Part shown: one piece after another, positions 22,663 through 34,300 of the stretch
Layout of the letters: each line of letters starts with the position of its first letter
Numbering within the stretch: position 1 is the stretch's first letter
Assembly (NCBI RefSeq): GCF_901933205.1
Contig: NC_044573.1
Coordinates: 50,835,493-50,899,492, forward strand
Reading direction: 5' to 3'
Origin: Camarhynchus parvulus
Taxonomy: Eukaryota > Chordata > Aves > Passeriformes > Thraupidae
DNA: 64,000 bases
Translations under genes and position numbers: made by a program
Notes under the pieces: generated by a model
What the model was told of the DNA's origin: nothing
The model's database searches: none
What the model saw: only the letters and a program-made list of their open reading frames with translations

Positions 22663-23890
22663 AGATTTTAGCAATATTAGCAATACCACTAGTGATCTGC
22701 CACAGACATTAACATCCATTAATAAACCTCCCTTTTGCTTTTCAGATTGGCTCAGTGTTGTCACCACTGTAAAAATTTAGCTGTCTTCTTGGTCAATGTG
22801 ACCAACATTTTGTTGGTGCTTGTGAAGACACACACCTGCGAACATGTCCATGAGCACACAAACACACACACACACATGTACACACACACACATATTGTAG
22901 TGACTTGGTTTGTGTTGTCTTGCTTACCTTTAATTCTGAGTATTTTATCAGGCCTCTTTACTAGCAGTGTTACAGATTTACTACCACATTTTACAACCAG
23001 AACACTTTCAACCTTCATAAACTTAAGTTTAAATTCAGTAACTTCCTTGTCTCAGTAAATTCTTACTAATTTGTCAAGATGAACCCGTAATATTCCTTCA
23101 AGTCACTTCTCCCAAAATATGAGTTCCTCAGCAGGTTCTCACATAACCAGCCAGATTTGCTGTTCTGTAAGGCACAAGTCTTCCAATGTTTACATCTTTC
23201 CTTTTGGATGTTGTGGGGTTTTTTTCTTTCTAAATAGTATACATACATATTAAATTTTTATCTTGGGCATTGAATGTCTTCAGTAGCTGCCTAGTCAGCA
23301 TCCCTTGACAAAATTAAGCAAGAAATCATAAATCATCAAAGAATTCAAATAAACTGCTGTCATTATTAGAATTACCTTATGGTGACCTGTTTTTCCGTTG
23401 GCTTCTCTTGGTTGAGAATAAAGGGTGAAATGTTTTAAACCTCTCTTTTTCATTTCTGCTGTTCCAGACACTTACTAGAGAATCTATTCACTACTCTGTT
23501 CTTCCCCTTAGAGGATTGCCACTGATCCATTTTATGCAGATATAACATGGGTTTCAAATGTTGTCAAAGGCTTACAAAATCTGTAAAGGAACTGCTTCAC
23601 AATGCATGGAGTTACATGGAGCTTAAACAGTCACTAGCACAAGGAATGAGACTCATTCAGTTCTGACTAATAACTGAATTACTCACTTTTTCTCTAGGAT
23701 ATTCCACAGCATGACCTGCCTCTTTTTTAATGGAAATTTTTCCATGATTTTACTGTTCCCCATAATGTTCTTTCACTGAATCCCTATTAGTAATGTAACA
23801 CAGCTGCATTCACTTGTCACTTTCTCTTTTGTGTGAACTGTATTATACAGCATACATGTGGTGCAAGAAAGAAATCTCTTTTGTTGTTTA
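22663..23890. other. Non-coding stretch with (AC)n, no gene seen
   Basis: No exon is supported. The only clear feature is the CA-rich tract at 22854-22892. The plus-strand 107-codon frame across it (22735-23058) depends on the CA repeat and is not credible as a gene. Confidence 0.55.
22854..22892. repeat. (CA)n compound microsatellite
   Basis: Interrupted CA dinucleotides: an eight-unit run, a TGTA break, then six more units. Confidence 0.9.
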
Positions 23891-23983
23891 CCTGGACTGG
23901 TGGGAGGTGTCCTTGCCCGTGGCAGGGGGAGTAGACTAGATGAATTTCAAGGTTCCTTCCAGCCCATACTACCCTATGATTTA
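23891..23983 (+). mobile_element. CR1 LINE 3'-terminal fragment
   Basis: Reads 'ctggtgggaggtgtcc', 'ttgcccgtggcaggggga', 'ttcaaggttccttccagccc' and 'accctatgattta', the well-known terminal segment of CR1 ending near its octamer tail. About 90 bp, severely 5'-truncated, as is typical of CR1. Confidence 0.93.
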
Positions 23984-26900
23984 TGTCTTATTGTCTCCAC
24001 ATCACACAATAATTTTCTCATTCTACATAGCAGAAAAGTCTAGCAAGAATATAGTAGAACTGAACATCACTGTCATCTTAACAACTAAAGTACGTGAGAA
24101 ATGTATTAATACTCATATTAAAATCTGTTTCCCAAACTGTTTATGGGAGTCCATATAACTTCAGGACATTCCAGCTTTAGGTCTCACGCCTAGAAAAATA
24201 CTTTTTTAGTAACATATATTTTCTTTACAGAAAATATGTGTGGGCTCATTTGCCATGTACTACACTGGCTTCTTTATTGATACTGATAGTAGCCTATTTT
24301 AAATTAAAGAATGATGATTTCCTCTTCCTATTTTACACATTATTTTATATTTACATTTATCATACTATAATACATCTATTTTATGTTCCAAAAACCCTTT
24401 TATTTTAACATCCAAGAATATAAGAAAGTAACTCTTATTAATGTAACATTGGAATAACACTTTCCCATCATGTATGTTGTGTATTCAAAAGTACATTGCA
24501 ACTATTAACCACAAGATGGCTCAATAGGAGAGGGAAATGTAGTTCTTTGACATCACAAAACCATGCCATTTCTGCATTTTAAAACAACATAATCTTGGCT
24601 CCTCAGACACTAGGATTCAATGCATCCAGTTCATTCCATTGTTGAAACACAGAAACACTGTATTGTTAACCCAGTTTAGATAAAAGGCAGCCATTACTTT
24701 TAATCTCCTTCATTATAAAGTTTAAAAGTGCAAGGTTTTTTCAGATCTGAGGAAAAACCAAACAAGAATGATGGAAGGAATCAAACTTTTAAAGGCAAAA
24801 ATTCATTGAAAAACTGCTGCATGTTGCAGAGACTGAATAAGTCCTCTGTTATCACCAATGAAATAATTTTAATTACTCTATATGAATCAGGCTTATGCTC
24901 TTAATAAAGTGACATAAATTGCTAATACATAGAATGCTGATCATTTAGCTGTCAACATTAAGACATAAACAATGTTCATCTCTCTCTTATTTTTTTCTTT
25001 ACTACTACTTTGCCAGTTATCCATGATTTTACTTCAGATGCATTTGCATGCGGAATCACTTAATATCAATATAGAGTACAATTTTCCTTTCTTCACTTAT
25101 AGATGTTTAGAAATTCTTATTTTGGTTGAAAACTTCTTCAAACTCATGCATAATTCTGGAGAGGTTTCTGCCCAATTCCTGGTGACTGAAGCAAAATCAT
25201 CACAAAGGAAATAGAACGACCTTGTTTGGAGCAGCTGGTTTCTCTAAAACTGAGAGATCCAGAAGTATCACCTCCTGCATTGTACTCTATTAAGATTAAT
25301 AGGGAGCATCAATATTTTGTCTTAGGAAGAAATAGGCTGATTCAATGGGAAGATGTTTGTGGATAACCTGGGACATGCATATTATGCCTACTCCTATACT
25401 GATAAGTCATGTAGTCTAGGAGGAATAAGACTGTTCACACATGGCCACACTTGTTCCAACTGTGCCCTTTGCCCCCTAAATGTTGGAAAGCAAGTTGCCA
25501 GACAGCATGCCCCAACACTGATTTCGTGTTAATCCATTGCTCCTGCACAAAACACTGCAAGCACTCTGGAGAGCCCTTTGGTCTACATTGAACCATTTCT
25601 AGCAGGTAGCCCTCCAAAACCTCTGTGAGAGCATGGGTCACATGACAGTGTGGTTCTTGAAGCAAGAAAAATCTCTGTTCCTTGTTTATTGAAGATTATG
25701 AATATATATCTAGGAATGAACTGAGTATATCAGAAGGAATATGCTTAAATGTCAATGCCTGCTCTAGTGTGGAGTAGTAACTGCAATGAAAAAATGAGAA
25801 AGCATAGCTTCCCAAGGAAAAAAAGGAGGGGGATGAAGGAGTGAGGTCGCAGTCTCCTTGTCTCTTTAAGGTTTGGCTGCTTCCCCCTCACTCTTACACC
25901 AAAGTCCTTTCAAGGCAGGTGTGATTATTTTCATCATGTCTCCTCAGAGTTTCAAAGCTCTCTTTGACCTTTCCTATATACTAGCTGATGGCTTTGCTTG
26001 CACATGATTTGGGAAACACCCTTCTCCTGTAGTGTGCATACTGCTCTGGCACCTTGGTGAGGGTAGTTAGACTTGGAGAAGGCAGGGAGTGTCATTCTAC
26101 ATTCAGGTCATGAGGAAGGGGAGAAGAAAGTGAGAAGAACATATTTGCTTTTTGCTCACTGAAGAGCTCCCAGGGAGTAGGAGAAAGGGAAGGATGTTTC
26201 ATGGGAACTTTGTGAGTAGCAGCTGCAACTCAAGAGGGTGAAAAATTGATAAAGGATATGTAAGAAGCAGGCAAAAGAGAGATGTCTGATTAGACCCTGG
26301 AGTTACGGAAATCAACCCTTTCATCATCGGAGTTACTTTTTTCTCCAACATCTGGCTCACCAGCTGCTGCCTGGGAGCACAGTTTTGCAGCACTAAAGAG
26401 CCAGAAAGTCTCCAGAAACATTTTAGCTGCTCCCACCACCTCTACAGAGTATCCTGTGCCTCTGCCAGTCTGCTTTCCAGACACTGAAATTCCTGTCAAC
26501 CTGCAAGGTGCTGAGTGTTCTGCTACCCGTTCCACAGACAACTCCTCTCTTTCTTTTCTGGTTGGATATTTTTACAGGACCATCTGACCAGACACTGAGC
26601 AGAATGATTGTCTGATCAAGTCCTGTACCCGCTCAACTCTATTTGCCAGTGATTGTTCTCCCCTCTCTGTGTCTGATATTTGTGATCCTTCACATCAGAC
26701 TAGCTGGGAGAATAAGACAAGATTTGTGGACCAGCTACTGGAGACATTTTATATGTGTGTGGTGGGGGGTGGATGGGTGGGTGTGACTCTAACAAACTTC
26801 AGGTTGGTCTAACTGGAGTTTAGGCTTAGGGCTTTAGGGGCTGGATACTGAAGGCACCATATGTTTCTGACAGATACCAGAGAGTCTCAAATAAAATCTC

Positions 26901-29010
26901 CTGGTGACCTCTGAATCTCATCAGCCACAAGCCAGAGACAAGTTGGACTATTTCTTCTGTTCATTCTTACATGAGTATGTACATATTTGTGTATATGTGA
27001 TGCCTGTACAAGAACTGTAATCCTGTCTGAGTTTATCTCTAAATGGTCGATCATGCTTTTGTGTAACAGAGGACACAGAAAGAGAGCTGCTGGCACAAAC
27101 CTTGCAAGAAATGCTGTAAGATGAAGCTTTGAAGGTGTTTTCTGCAGAGACAGGGCTGCATACTCATCAGGTTTCTCGTGTTTTCCAGCCCTGGCAAGTC
27201 ACTTCAGGAGTGTGAATGTGAGTTATTCCTCCAGCCAAAGATCTCTCAAGTGCTCAAGGAACAAGTGCATACCTTCAAAGCACGACTTCAAGGATGCTGC
27301 CATAATTGTACTGAGTTCTGTGCTGTGTACCTGGAAACAGTCATCGTTCACACACAGATGTTAACAACCCCTGATACTGCCAAAGGCTGCTCTTCCTAGA
27401 ATTTTCTGAGCAATGAATAGTGTCAACATGGCAGAAACATACAGAAAAACAATTTAATCATTTTAAATGTTATTAAAAGTTCATCTGAACATTAAGATGT
27501 TCAGTGAGATCAGGGGAGTTCAGACAACCACAGAAATAGGATGACAGAGAAGCAACAGAGTCAGAAGAATGATCTGATGCCTGGCCGCAGTGAGCAAGCA
27601 GAAAGACTTTCCCAGCTTCTGTCCCTCTATATTGCTTTAGAAATATTCCAGCTTGCTGTGAGCTCTCGAGATCGATCAGAGCGTCTGCTGCTCACTTCAG
27701 AAGGTCTTGGGGGAGCATGAGTCACACTGGCTCAGAGCCTTTTGGAGTACAACCCACAGTTTAGTTCCCCATGGAGAGAATTTAGCTCTTTGGCATTAAA
27801 ACCACCCTGAGGACTCAGCTGTGTCCCCAAGTAAATGCAGACTGTCAGAGCTTCAAAGCCAAGCTGCTGCCAAGTTGCTAATGAAGGCACAACATAATGT
27901 GGTTTACTCTTTCCCTCTAAAACTTGTGGGGCCAGTGTCCGTCGCCTTGAAGGAATCAACACATCAACTGATGAAGAAAAATGATAACATAAAATGTGCA
28001 AGGGCAAGAAGCTGCATGCATAGTATATTCCTTCCGTCAGTGGTGACTCACAGCAGCGCTCCAAGTGAGCGGTGCGTGGGCACCACCATCCTGCCACACA
28101 GAGCAGAGAAATTCAGGAGACAGACTTTCTCAATGAGTTTTCAGCCTCCTTACCTTTGTCATCAGAGGATGACTCCATACATATTTCATGAGCTTGGATG
28201 TTGTCTTTTCTAGCTAAGTAAAAATAACTTGCACACTCTGGTAAGACAATGAAAAAGAAAAAAAGTGAAATCAATCCCTTTTAAATATATTTTCTTGCAG
28301 TCATAACTTAAATATTGATTTTTAATGAGTTCTTCCAGAACAGTACATTTTGACCTGCCTATGCTTAACTGCCATGACAGAGGTACAATAAGTTTAAAAG
28401 ACAGATTTATCTAATTAATGGGGTATATATGGTTTATAGGATGTAATCCCTGGAAGTTGAAAAAGGCCATAAATTCAGAAAAACTGAGAGGAACTTGTTC
28501 TAAATTATAGACATTACAACTTAATAACTTAATAATATTAATCATTTGAATTATATAAAAATGCTTACATAAATATATTTGATATTTCAAACAGCTTTTA
28601 AAGGTCTTTAAAGAACCATAATTTTCTAATCTGGATGCTTGCAAATAGTTTTCAACTTTGAACTACAACAATTACTGAAATAAATGGTCAGGTTTAAGTG
28701 TTTAATGGAAAATTTTAAGACTTGTTTCCTTCAATTATATAAAGGTTCTCATTTTTCATGCCTCAAAACACAGTCTCCCATCTTTCAAATACCATTAGAG
28801 AATCTATGTGTAATACTCAAGATATTTATGCTTCATTCATCCATTGTTTTTTAAGTGCATGTTTGTACCTGGAAACCACTGTGTCTAACAAAGGAAAAAA
28901 TATTTTAAGTAACTAACTAACTAAATAAATAAGCCAAGCAGAAAGCCAAAATATTTACAATGCAATATAAGGGTAATTTTAATTACACTGTCCAAAAGGA
29001 GGAATCAAGA
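23984..29010. other. Non-coding stretch, no gene seen
   Basis: No recognisable exon or transposon. The 130-codon plus frame at 27821-28213 and the 121-codon minus frame at 27732-28097 overlap on opposite strands and are unrecognised. A GC-richer block lies at 25430-25670 with a 76-codon minus frame, also unrecognised. A G-rich tract (GGGGGG, GGG, GGG) lies near 26762-26780, and a TAAC/TAAA run at 28907-28932. Confidence 0.55.
28907..28932. repeat. (TAAC)n(TAAA)n microsatellite
   Basis: Three TAAC units followed by two TAAA units. Confidence 0.75.
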
Positions 29011-29409
29011 AATTTTTTTAATAAGATGATGAAAAAAATTAAAATCCAATACAGACCAAAAAATATTGCTGGCATAGTTAGGGCTATGATTTTGGTTAGT
29101 TGCTTAGCGTCTTTTGTTGCCTTTGCTGCTCTGGATGCATTCAAGGATGTAATGACCTATGAAGTCCTGCTTCTCTGAACACACGAAATTCGAAACAGCT
29201 GTGGGGTTTCCTTGAGCAGAGCTCCAATTATAAATTTGACCCAAGACATTCATCAACTAACCAAAATCACAGCCCTAACTATGTCTGCAATATTTTTTTG
29301 ACTGTATTGGATTTTAATTTTTTTCATCATCTTATTAAAAAAAAATTCTCGATTTCTCCATTACATCCTTGAATGCATCCGGAGCAGCAAAGGCAACAAA
29401 GCTAATGCA
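29011..29409. repeat. Two-block inverted repeat
   Basis: Block A (29011-29102, 92 bp) recurs inverted at 29254-29346 with about 94% identity by eye. Block B (29101-29154, 54 bp) recurs inverted at 29359-29409 with only a few differences. The order is A-B on the left and A'-B' on the right, not the B'-A' of a simple palindrome, so the two arms are out of register by one block. The spacer between the left arms and A' is about 100 bp. No terminal inverted repeats or transposase are seen. The 72-codon frame at 28960-29178 runs through the left arm and is not credible as a gene. Confidence 0.88.
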
Positions 29410-29434
29410 AGGGCTAGAAGGAATGGCTGAGAAC

Positions 29435-29672
29435 TCTGGGTTTGCCTAATTTAGAGAGAAGAAGGCTGAGGGGGACCTCATTGCTCTTGGCAGCTTCCTG
29501 AGGATGTGATGTGGAGGTGCTCATCTCTTCTCCTCGGAATCTCTTGACAGGACACATGGGAATGTTTCAAAGCTGCACCAGAGGGATTTTAGACTGGACA
29601 GTGGGAAGCATTTCTTCACCAAGAGGGTGGTCAAATGCTGGAGCAGGTTCCTAGGGAGGTGATCAATGCCTT
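29435..29672 (+). mobile_element. CR1 LINE 3' fragment
   Basis: Reads the plus-strand CR1 3' region: 'gagagaagaaggctgaggggga' split over the start, 'cctcattgctctt', 'gcaccagagggattttagactgg', 'agcatttcttcaccaagagggtggtcaa' and 'ctggagcaggttcctagggagg'. It stops before the terminal octamers. It lies directly next to the inverted repeat. Confidence 0.88.
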
Positions 29673-31139
29673 AAGCTCAAGCTCTGCTTTTACTTTTCTA
29701 ACCCCATCTCTGCATGCCCTGGCAATTCCCTGAAGTTCTCAATGGGCATTTGTCCACATTTCCATCACTGGTGCACCTCTCTTTTGGTTTTGAGCGGGCT
29801 CAGAAGCTCAAAAGTGGTCACTTGCTCTGGCTACTTCCCTTACCTCTAAAGGGGATGAACTGTTTCTGTGCTTCCAGGAACACATTCTTGAAAAATTCCC
29901 AGCATGCACTGGCTCTTTAATTTTCCATGGAAGTTTCCCATGGAATCTCTCCCAGAACTGAAATATTGGTGTTTTTCTTTTTTAGTTTTGGGCTGGTTTT
30001 TTTTCTTTTTTTTTCCTTTCCTTTTTTCTTTTGGCTTCTCCACTTATTTAGTTTTATTGCTTCTTTCCTGAGTTAGCATAACTCTTATGCATAGTGTACT
30101 GAGTATATTGTTTGGTTAAATTTTCATTGTAAAGTGTAGAGTTAAATGAATTTCAAAGGATGTAAACAACAGCTTTTCTATGATTCCACAGAAACTAATT
30201 TTGTTTTTCTATTACAATTGCTACCATAACACCAGCAACATGATTAGCATATTCCCAATTGTAGTACTTTTATCAGTTAGAAGTGAATCGTATATATTCC
30301 AGCCTAGTTTAACACAGTTGCTGATTTTCAAGGACTATGAGCTAATCTCTAACTCATTAAAATATTGTAAAGCATGAGGAATAAATGAAATAAATTTGAA
30401 GTATTCATCCATGAATTCTTAATTGCTTTAGCTTGACTAAAGCCTGGCTGGTGTCTAAATGAGCTTAAGAACAGGCTTTTACCAAGATGTATCAGCCAGA
30501 GTTAATTTTTTACTCTCTTCATGCCACAGATCTGGAAATTTTGCTGGGAGGTACTTGGGTCCCTGTGCAAGAGCTGATCAGCTGGGTCATGAAGCAGGCT
30601 GATGTTATCACAAACAGGAGAAAGAGAATAAGCATCATTTGAGCAGTAGAAACATACAGACAAGCAGGGTCTTTGAACAGCAGAGCCTGTTATCTTGAGA
30701 AGGTAATTTTAGATATGACAGGTACATAGCAGTAGACAAATGCAAAATGTCCCATGGCTTGGGAAGTTCTTCTTTATGAATTTTGAATGGTAAAATGCAG
30801 ATTTCTCTTTTCACCTGGAGAACTTCTAGAAGCATACATTGTCTATATGCAGAGAAGAAAAGGATTATTGATATCAAAGTATTCTACTTTGGCATTCTCT
30901 GCTTTTCAGAAAATCACTATTTGATTACTGTTCAGAGCAGAAAGCTAAAATAAAATTAAAATGGTAAATCACGGACTAGGTGGGAACAGCAGGTTTCTGG
31001 GTCCTAGAGATTGTGAGAAAAAAAAAAAAGAAAAAAATTAGAAATGACCAGAAATTAAAATTATTGTTAAAATATGAAACCAAAAATAGTCTTTACCTCC
31101 ACCATATTCTGCCCCTTCTTGTTTCTCTTAGCTTTTATT
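29673..31139. other. Non-coding stretch, no gene seen
   Basis: Contains pyrimidine-rich tracts near 29967-30040 and an A-rich run at 31018-31040. No exon or transposon is recognised. Confidence 0.55.
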
Positions 31140-31385
31140 GCTGAGCATGATGTCATGAGCCCCTCCCAGGCTCTTGCTCACCCAAAGCCTACTGGCCTTG
31201 GTGGAGTGTGCCAGCATAGTTCGGAGTGGCCAAAGCATTGGTTTGTTATCAACTTCCTCCCAAATACAGCTTTATTTAAGGTTGTATAAGCTTAAATACA
31301 GATAAGATGTATTTACAGCTGTATATAAAGCACTGTGAGAGCTGCTATGGTGAAAACTAACTCAATCCAAGCCAGACCCAATGCA
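31140..31385 (+). mobile_element. Avian ERV LTR remnant
   Basis: Begins 'gctgagcatgatgtcatgag', continues 'cccctcccaggctcttg', 'caaagcctactgg' and 'gtttgttatcaac', and closes 'gctatggtgaaaactaactc' then 'agccagacccaatgca'. From memory this order matches an LTR that is common in bird genomes and usually assigned to an ERVL-type family, with the middle partly missing here. There is no target duplication that I can see. The exact family needs a library match. Confidence 0.6.
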
Positions 31386-34300
31386 CTCATGCTCTTACTG
31401 ATTCTTCCAAATACTTTTTTCTTCTCTTTTTATTTCCTTATTTCCTGCTATGCCATTTTGAATCTAGAAAATCACAAAATATCAACTCTCGGAAAGAGAT
31501 AAAACATATGTCTGTTTCCTTTGTTGAGAATACCTTCCCTCAGGAAACAGGAAAGGGGTTCTTTCAGAAATCAGTATTGTACTCAACCATTACATGTCAA
31601 AACAAAATTGCAGGGTTTTGGGAAAGGTGACAGGGGAACAAACAGATCTGCAGTCTGCATACAAGGTGTTCTGTAAAGATCCTGAATCTTCCTAGGCCTC
31701 TGAAATCACATAAAATCACTGTTGCTAAGAGATGAATTTACTCATTTTTGGAAAGAATTTTCTGACATTGTTTCCAGATTGTTCCATGTGAGAATACAAC
31801 TCCTTCTGGTAGGAGTTGAAATGTTTAACTGTTGCTCTAGTTTTCTCATTATTAAACATGTCCATCTTAATTTCTGGTTACTCAAAGCAACTGTCTTCAC
31901 ATAATAGTCATAATAAAATATTCTTTAACAGCATCTGTCACCAGCTCTGAAATAAACAATCCCTGAAATTTTCTCTAGCACAATTTCAGTTGATCTTCTG
32001 CTGTCCATAATGAAAGAATATTATTCAGGCTGAAATAGAATTAATATTATACAGACAGAAATATCAGTTCAGCACACATTTAACCATGATCCTGAGGCCT
32101 CTTACACTCGGTGCTTTGTGCAAATGTAAAATTCTCTTCCTTCAGATTTCTAATACATTTGGTTGTGTGTTAGTAGAGATAAGTACTGCACTAACTTTTT
32201 GGTCACCCAGACAGCCATCAGTTCAGTCAGTGGGTCAGGCAGAGCAGACAACGCCTGAGACTATTTCAGTCTGAACTCACTGTTGGGCTCACTCTGAGCA
32301 AGAGGGCAACATAAAAGAAAAGCTGAAAAATTGACAGACACTTCAGATATTGCAGTATGGGTAGCTCTATCTCCATGAACACACTGAGGCCACATCAAAG
32401 TCTCTCATACTTTGTCTTTTGCACTTCCTGAAAAAGGTTTCAGTGCTGACAATAAACTCCTAATGTATTGATGAAAAGCAAACTATGAACCAAGTAGTAA
32501 CTGCCTCCCTCATAGGGCTATTTGCTTCATTTTATTTCACCTCATGGCTCTTTCACTGCAGCTTTTTGAGCTATTTCTTTGAATAATGGAAGAATACAGA
32601 GAAAAAAATAAATAGACAGACTTGACGGCAATAAATATCTACCTTTTCATCTGGTTTTACAAAAAATTGGTTTCAGAGAGCATGGAAAGTCCCTTTAAGC
32701 ATTTTTAATTCATTCTTTCCCTCTTCCAGGTTTTTGTTAAGAAGACAAGAATTTTTCTTAACTTGACAATTAATTTAGAAAAATACTCATTTAATAAAAG
32801 TATAGTGAAGTGAGAAATATTGGAAAAGTTTAATTTTTTCTTTTAAAATATAATTTTCTGGTAACTATTTTATTTATATGAAATAATTTCTTTGAGAAAA
32901 AGAGGATTTCTAGAGTTCTCTATTTTTCGTTCAAGCATCACAACTGTTTCCTACTCCTTAAACTTTTATTTAGCATATCTATACCGATTACTTAGAAGTC
33001 AGCATGGATAACAGGGCTCAAATAAATAGCAGCAATGAGTGAAATTTAGAGTAAAATGCTCCCTTTCAGAATATTGTTAATATTTTCTTTTTTTCCCAAA
33101 ATAACTGAAAAATTATATGGTGGATAAAAAGGAATAGTCCTTAAATTTTAGTAGGAAGACTAATTAATTTCTTCAAAATTCTGTTGTCCTCATATGACCA
33201 ATTCTGTTTCCTGCAAAGCTGATGGGAAACACTGTAAAATTCAACAGTAGCAAAATTAGTGTTTATTCATTTTTATATTTTCCTTTGCCTTTCCTTTCAG
33301 TTTGCTTGTGATCTATCAAAAGAAATTATTTCCTCAGGGAAAAAAATCTGATGTTCCTGAACTGGGTAAGATTCTTTAAATTAAAATATTTGCTGTACCT
33401 TTTTACTGAACAAAAATACATTTCATCTAAGTAATTGTTATCAATTTCTTACTATTACTAAATATGCTGAATCCCTCATGTTTAAAAAATCCATTGTGAT
33501 AAAACAGTTGTAGACCAAAATTAGATAAGTATTGAGTGATGGAAATGACTAGTGAACTCATTAAAAGATAATAAAGATAAGGGAGATGTTAAGACTATAG
33601 AAGTTCTGTGGTATTGATTGGGAGAACAGCAATGTTTCTTTTTTCTTTTTTCCTTTAGAATAGAAGTGAATTTTGGAGTTTCCTCTGTGCTTTTACACAC
33701 ATAGTCTAATTGCTATGATAGTTTGTAAGGGTTTTTTACTACTTGAATTATTTCTATTCTGGAGAGGCAGAATAATAAGTGACAGTGAAATAGAATAAGT
33801 ATTTGCACAGCAGGAGCAGAAAACTGCCTGAAGCTCTGCCAGTTCCAGCTGTGAGGAAGTGCATCTGCTTGGCTAAGTAGAGTTAGATCAGCATCCAGAT
33901 ATAAATTTTTTAAAGAACCAGACTCAGAAAATTGTGTGGGGTATGCACCAACTGAGCTTCATGGTGATGAATATGTGGTGTCTTCACCTTGGAACTGGGT
34001 AACTTTTTTGAAAGATAGCAAATAAAAAAGTATAATTTGTCAAGTCTCTATCATACCTGTTGTGTGTATGTTGGATTTTTCTATCTACACGTTATGCCAC
34101 AGAAACTTAGTTTTGTTTGCCTTCTTGTTTTCAGGAAGCAACTCTGATGACCTCTGATTAATTTTTTAAATCTCTGAATGTAAGAAATATTCACAAACTG
34201 GTATTAATACAAAGCAAATAACACAGAAACAAAACAATTTGTACTGTAAACTGATGATTCCTAACACTTAAGCCATACATAACTGAATGTTGCTTCAACG

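Noticed and set aside
22735..23058. 107-codon frame across the CA repeat
   Set aside because: A dinucleotide repeat without stop codons artificially lengthens the frame (Thr-His repeats).
26760..26782. Possible G-quadruplex
   Set aside because: Only three G-runs of three or more are separated by loops; a four-run motif is not met.
27732..28213. Overlapping 121- and 130-codon open frames on opposite strands
   Set aside because: No recognisable domain, both strands are open over the same DNA, and the length is within chance for 64 kb of AT-rich sequence.
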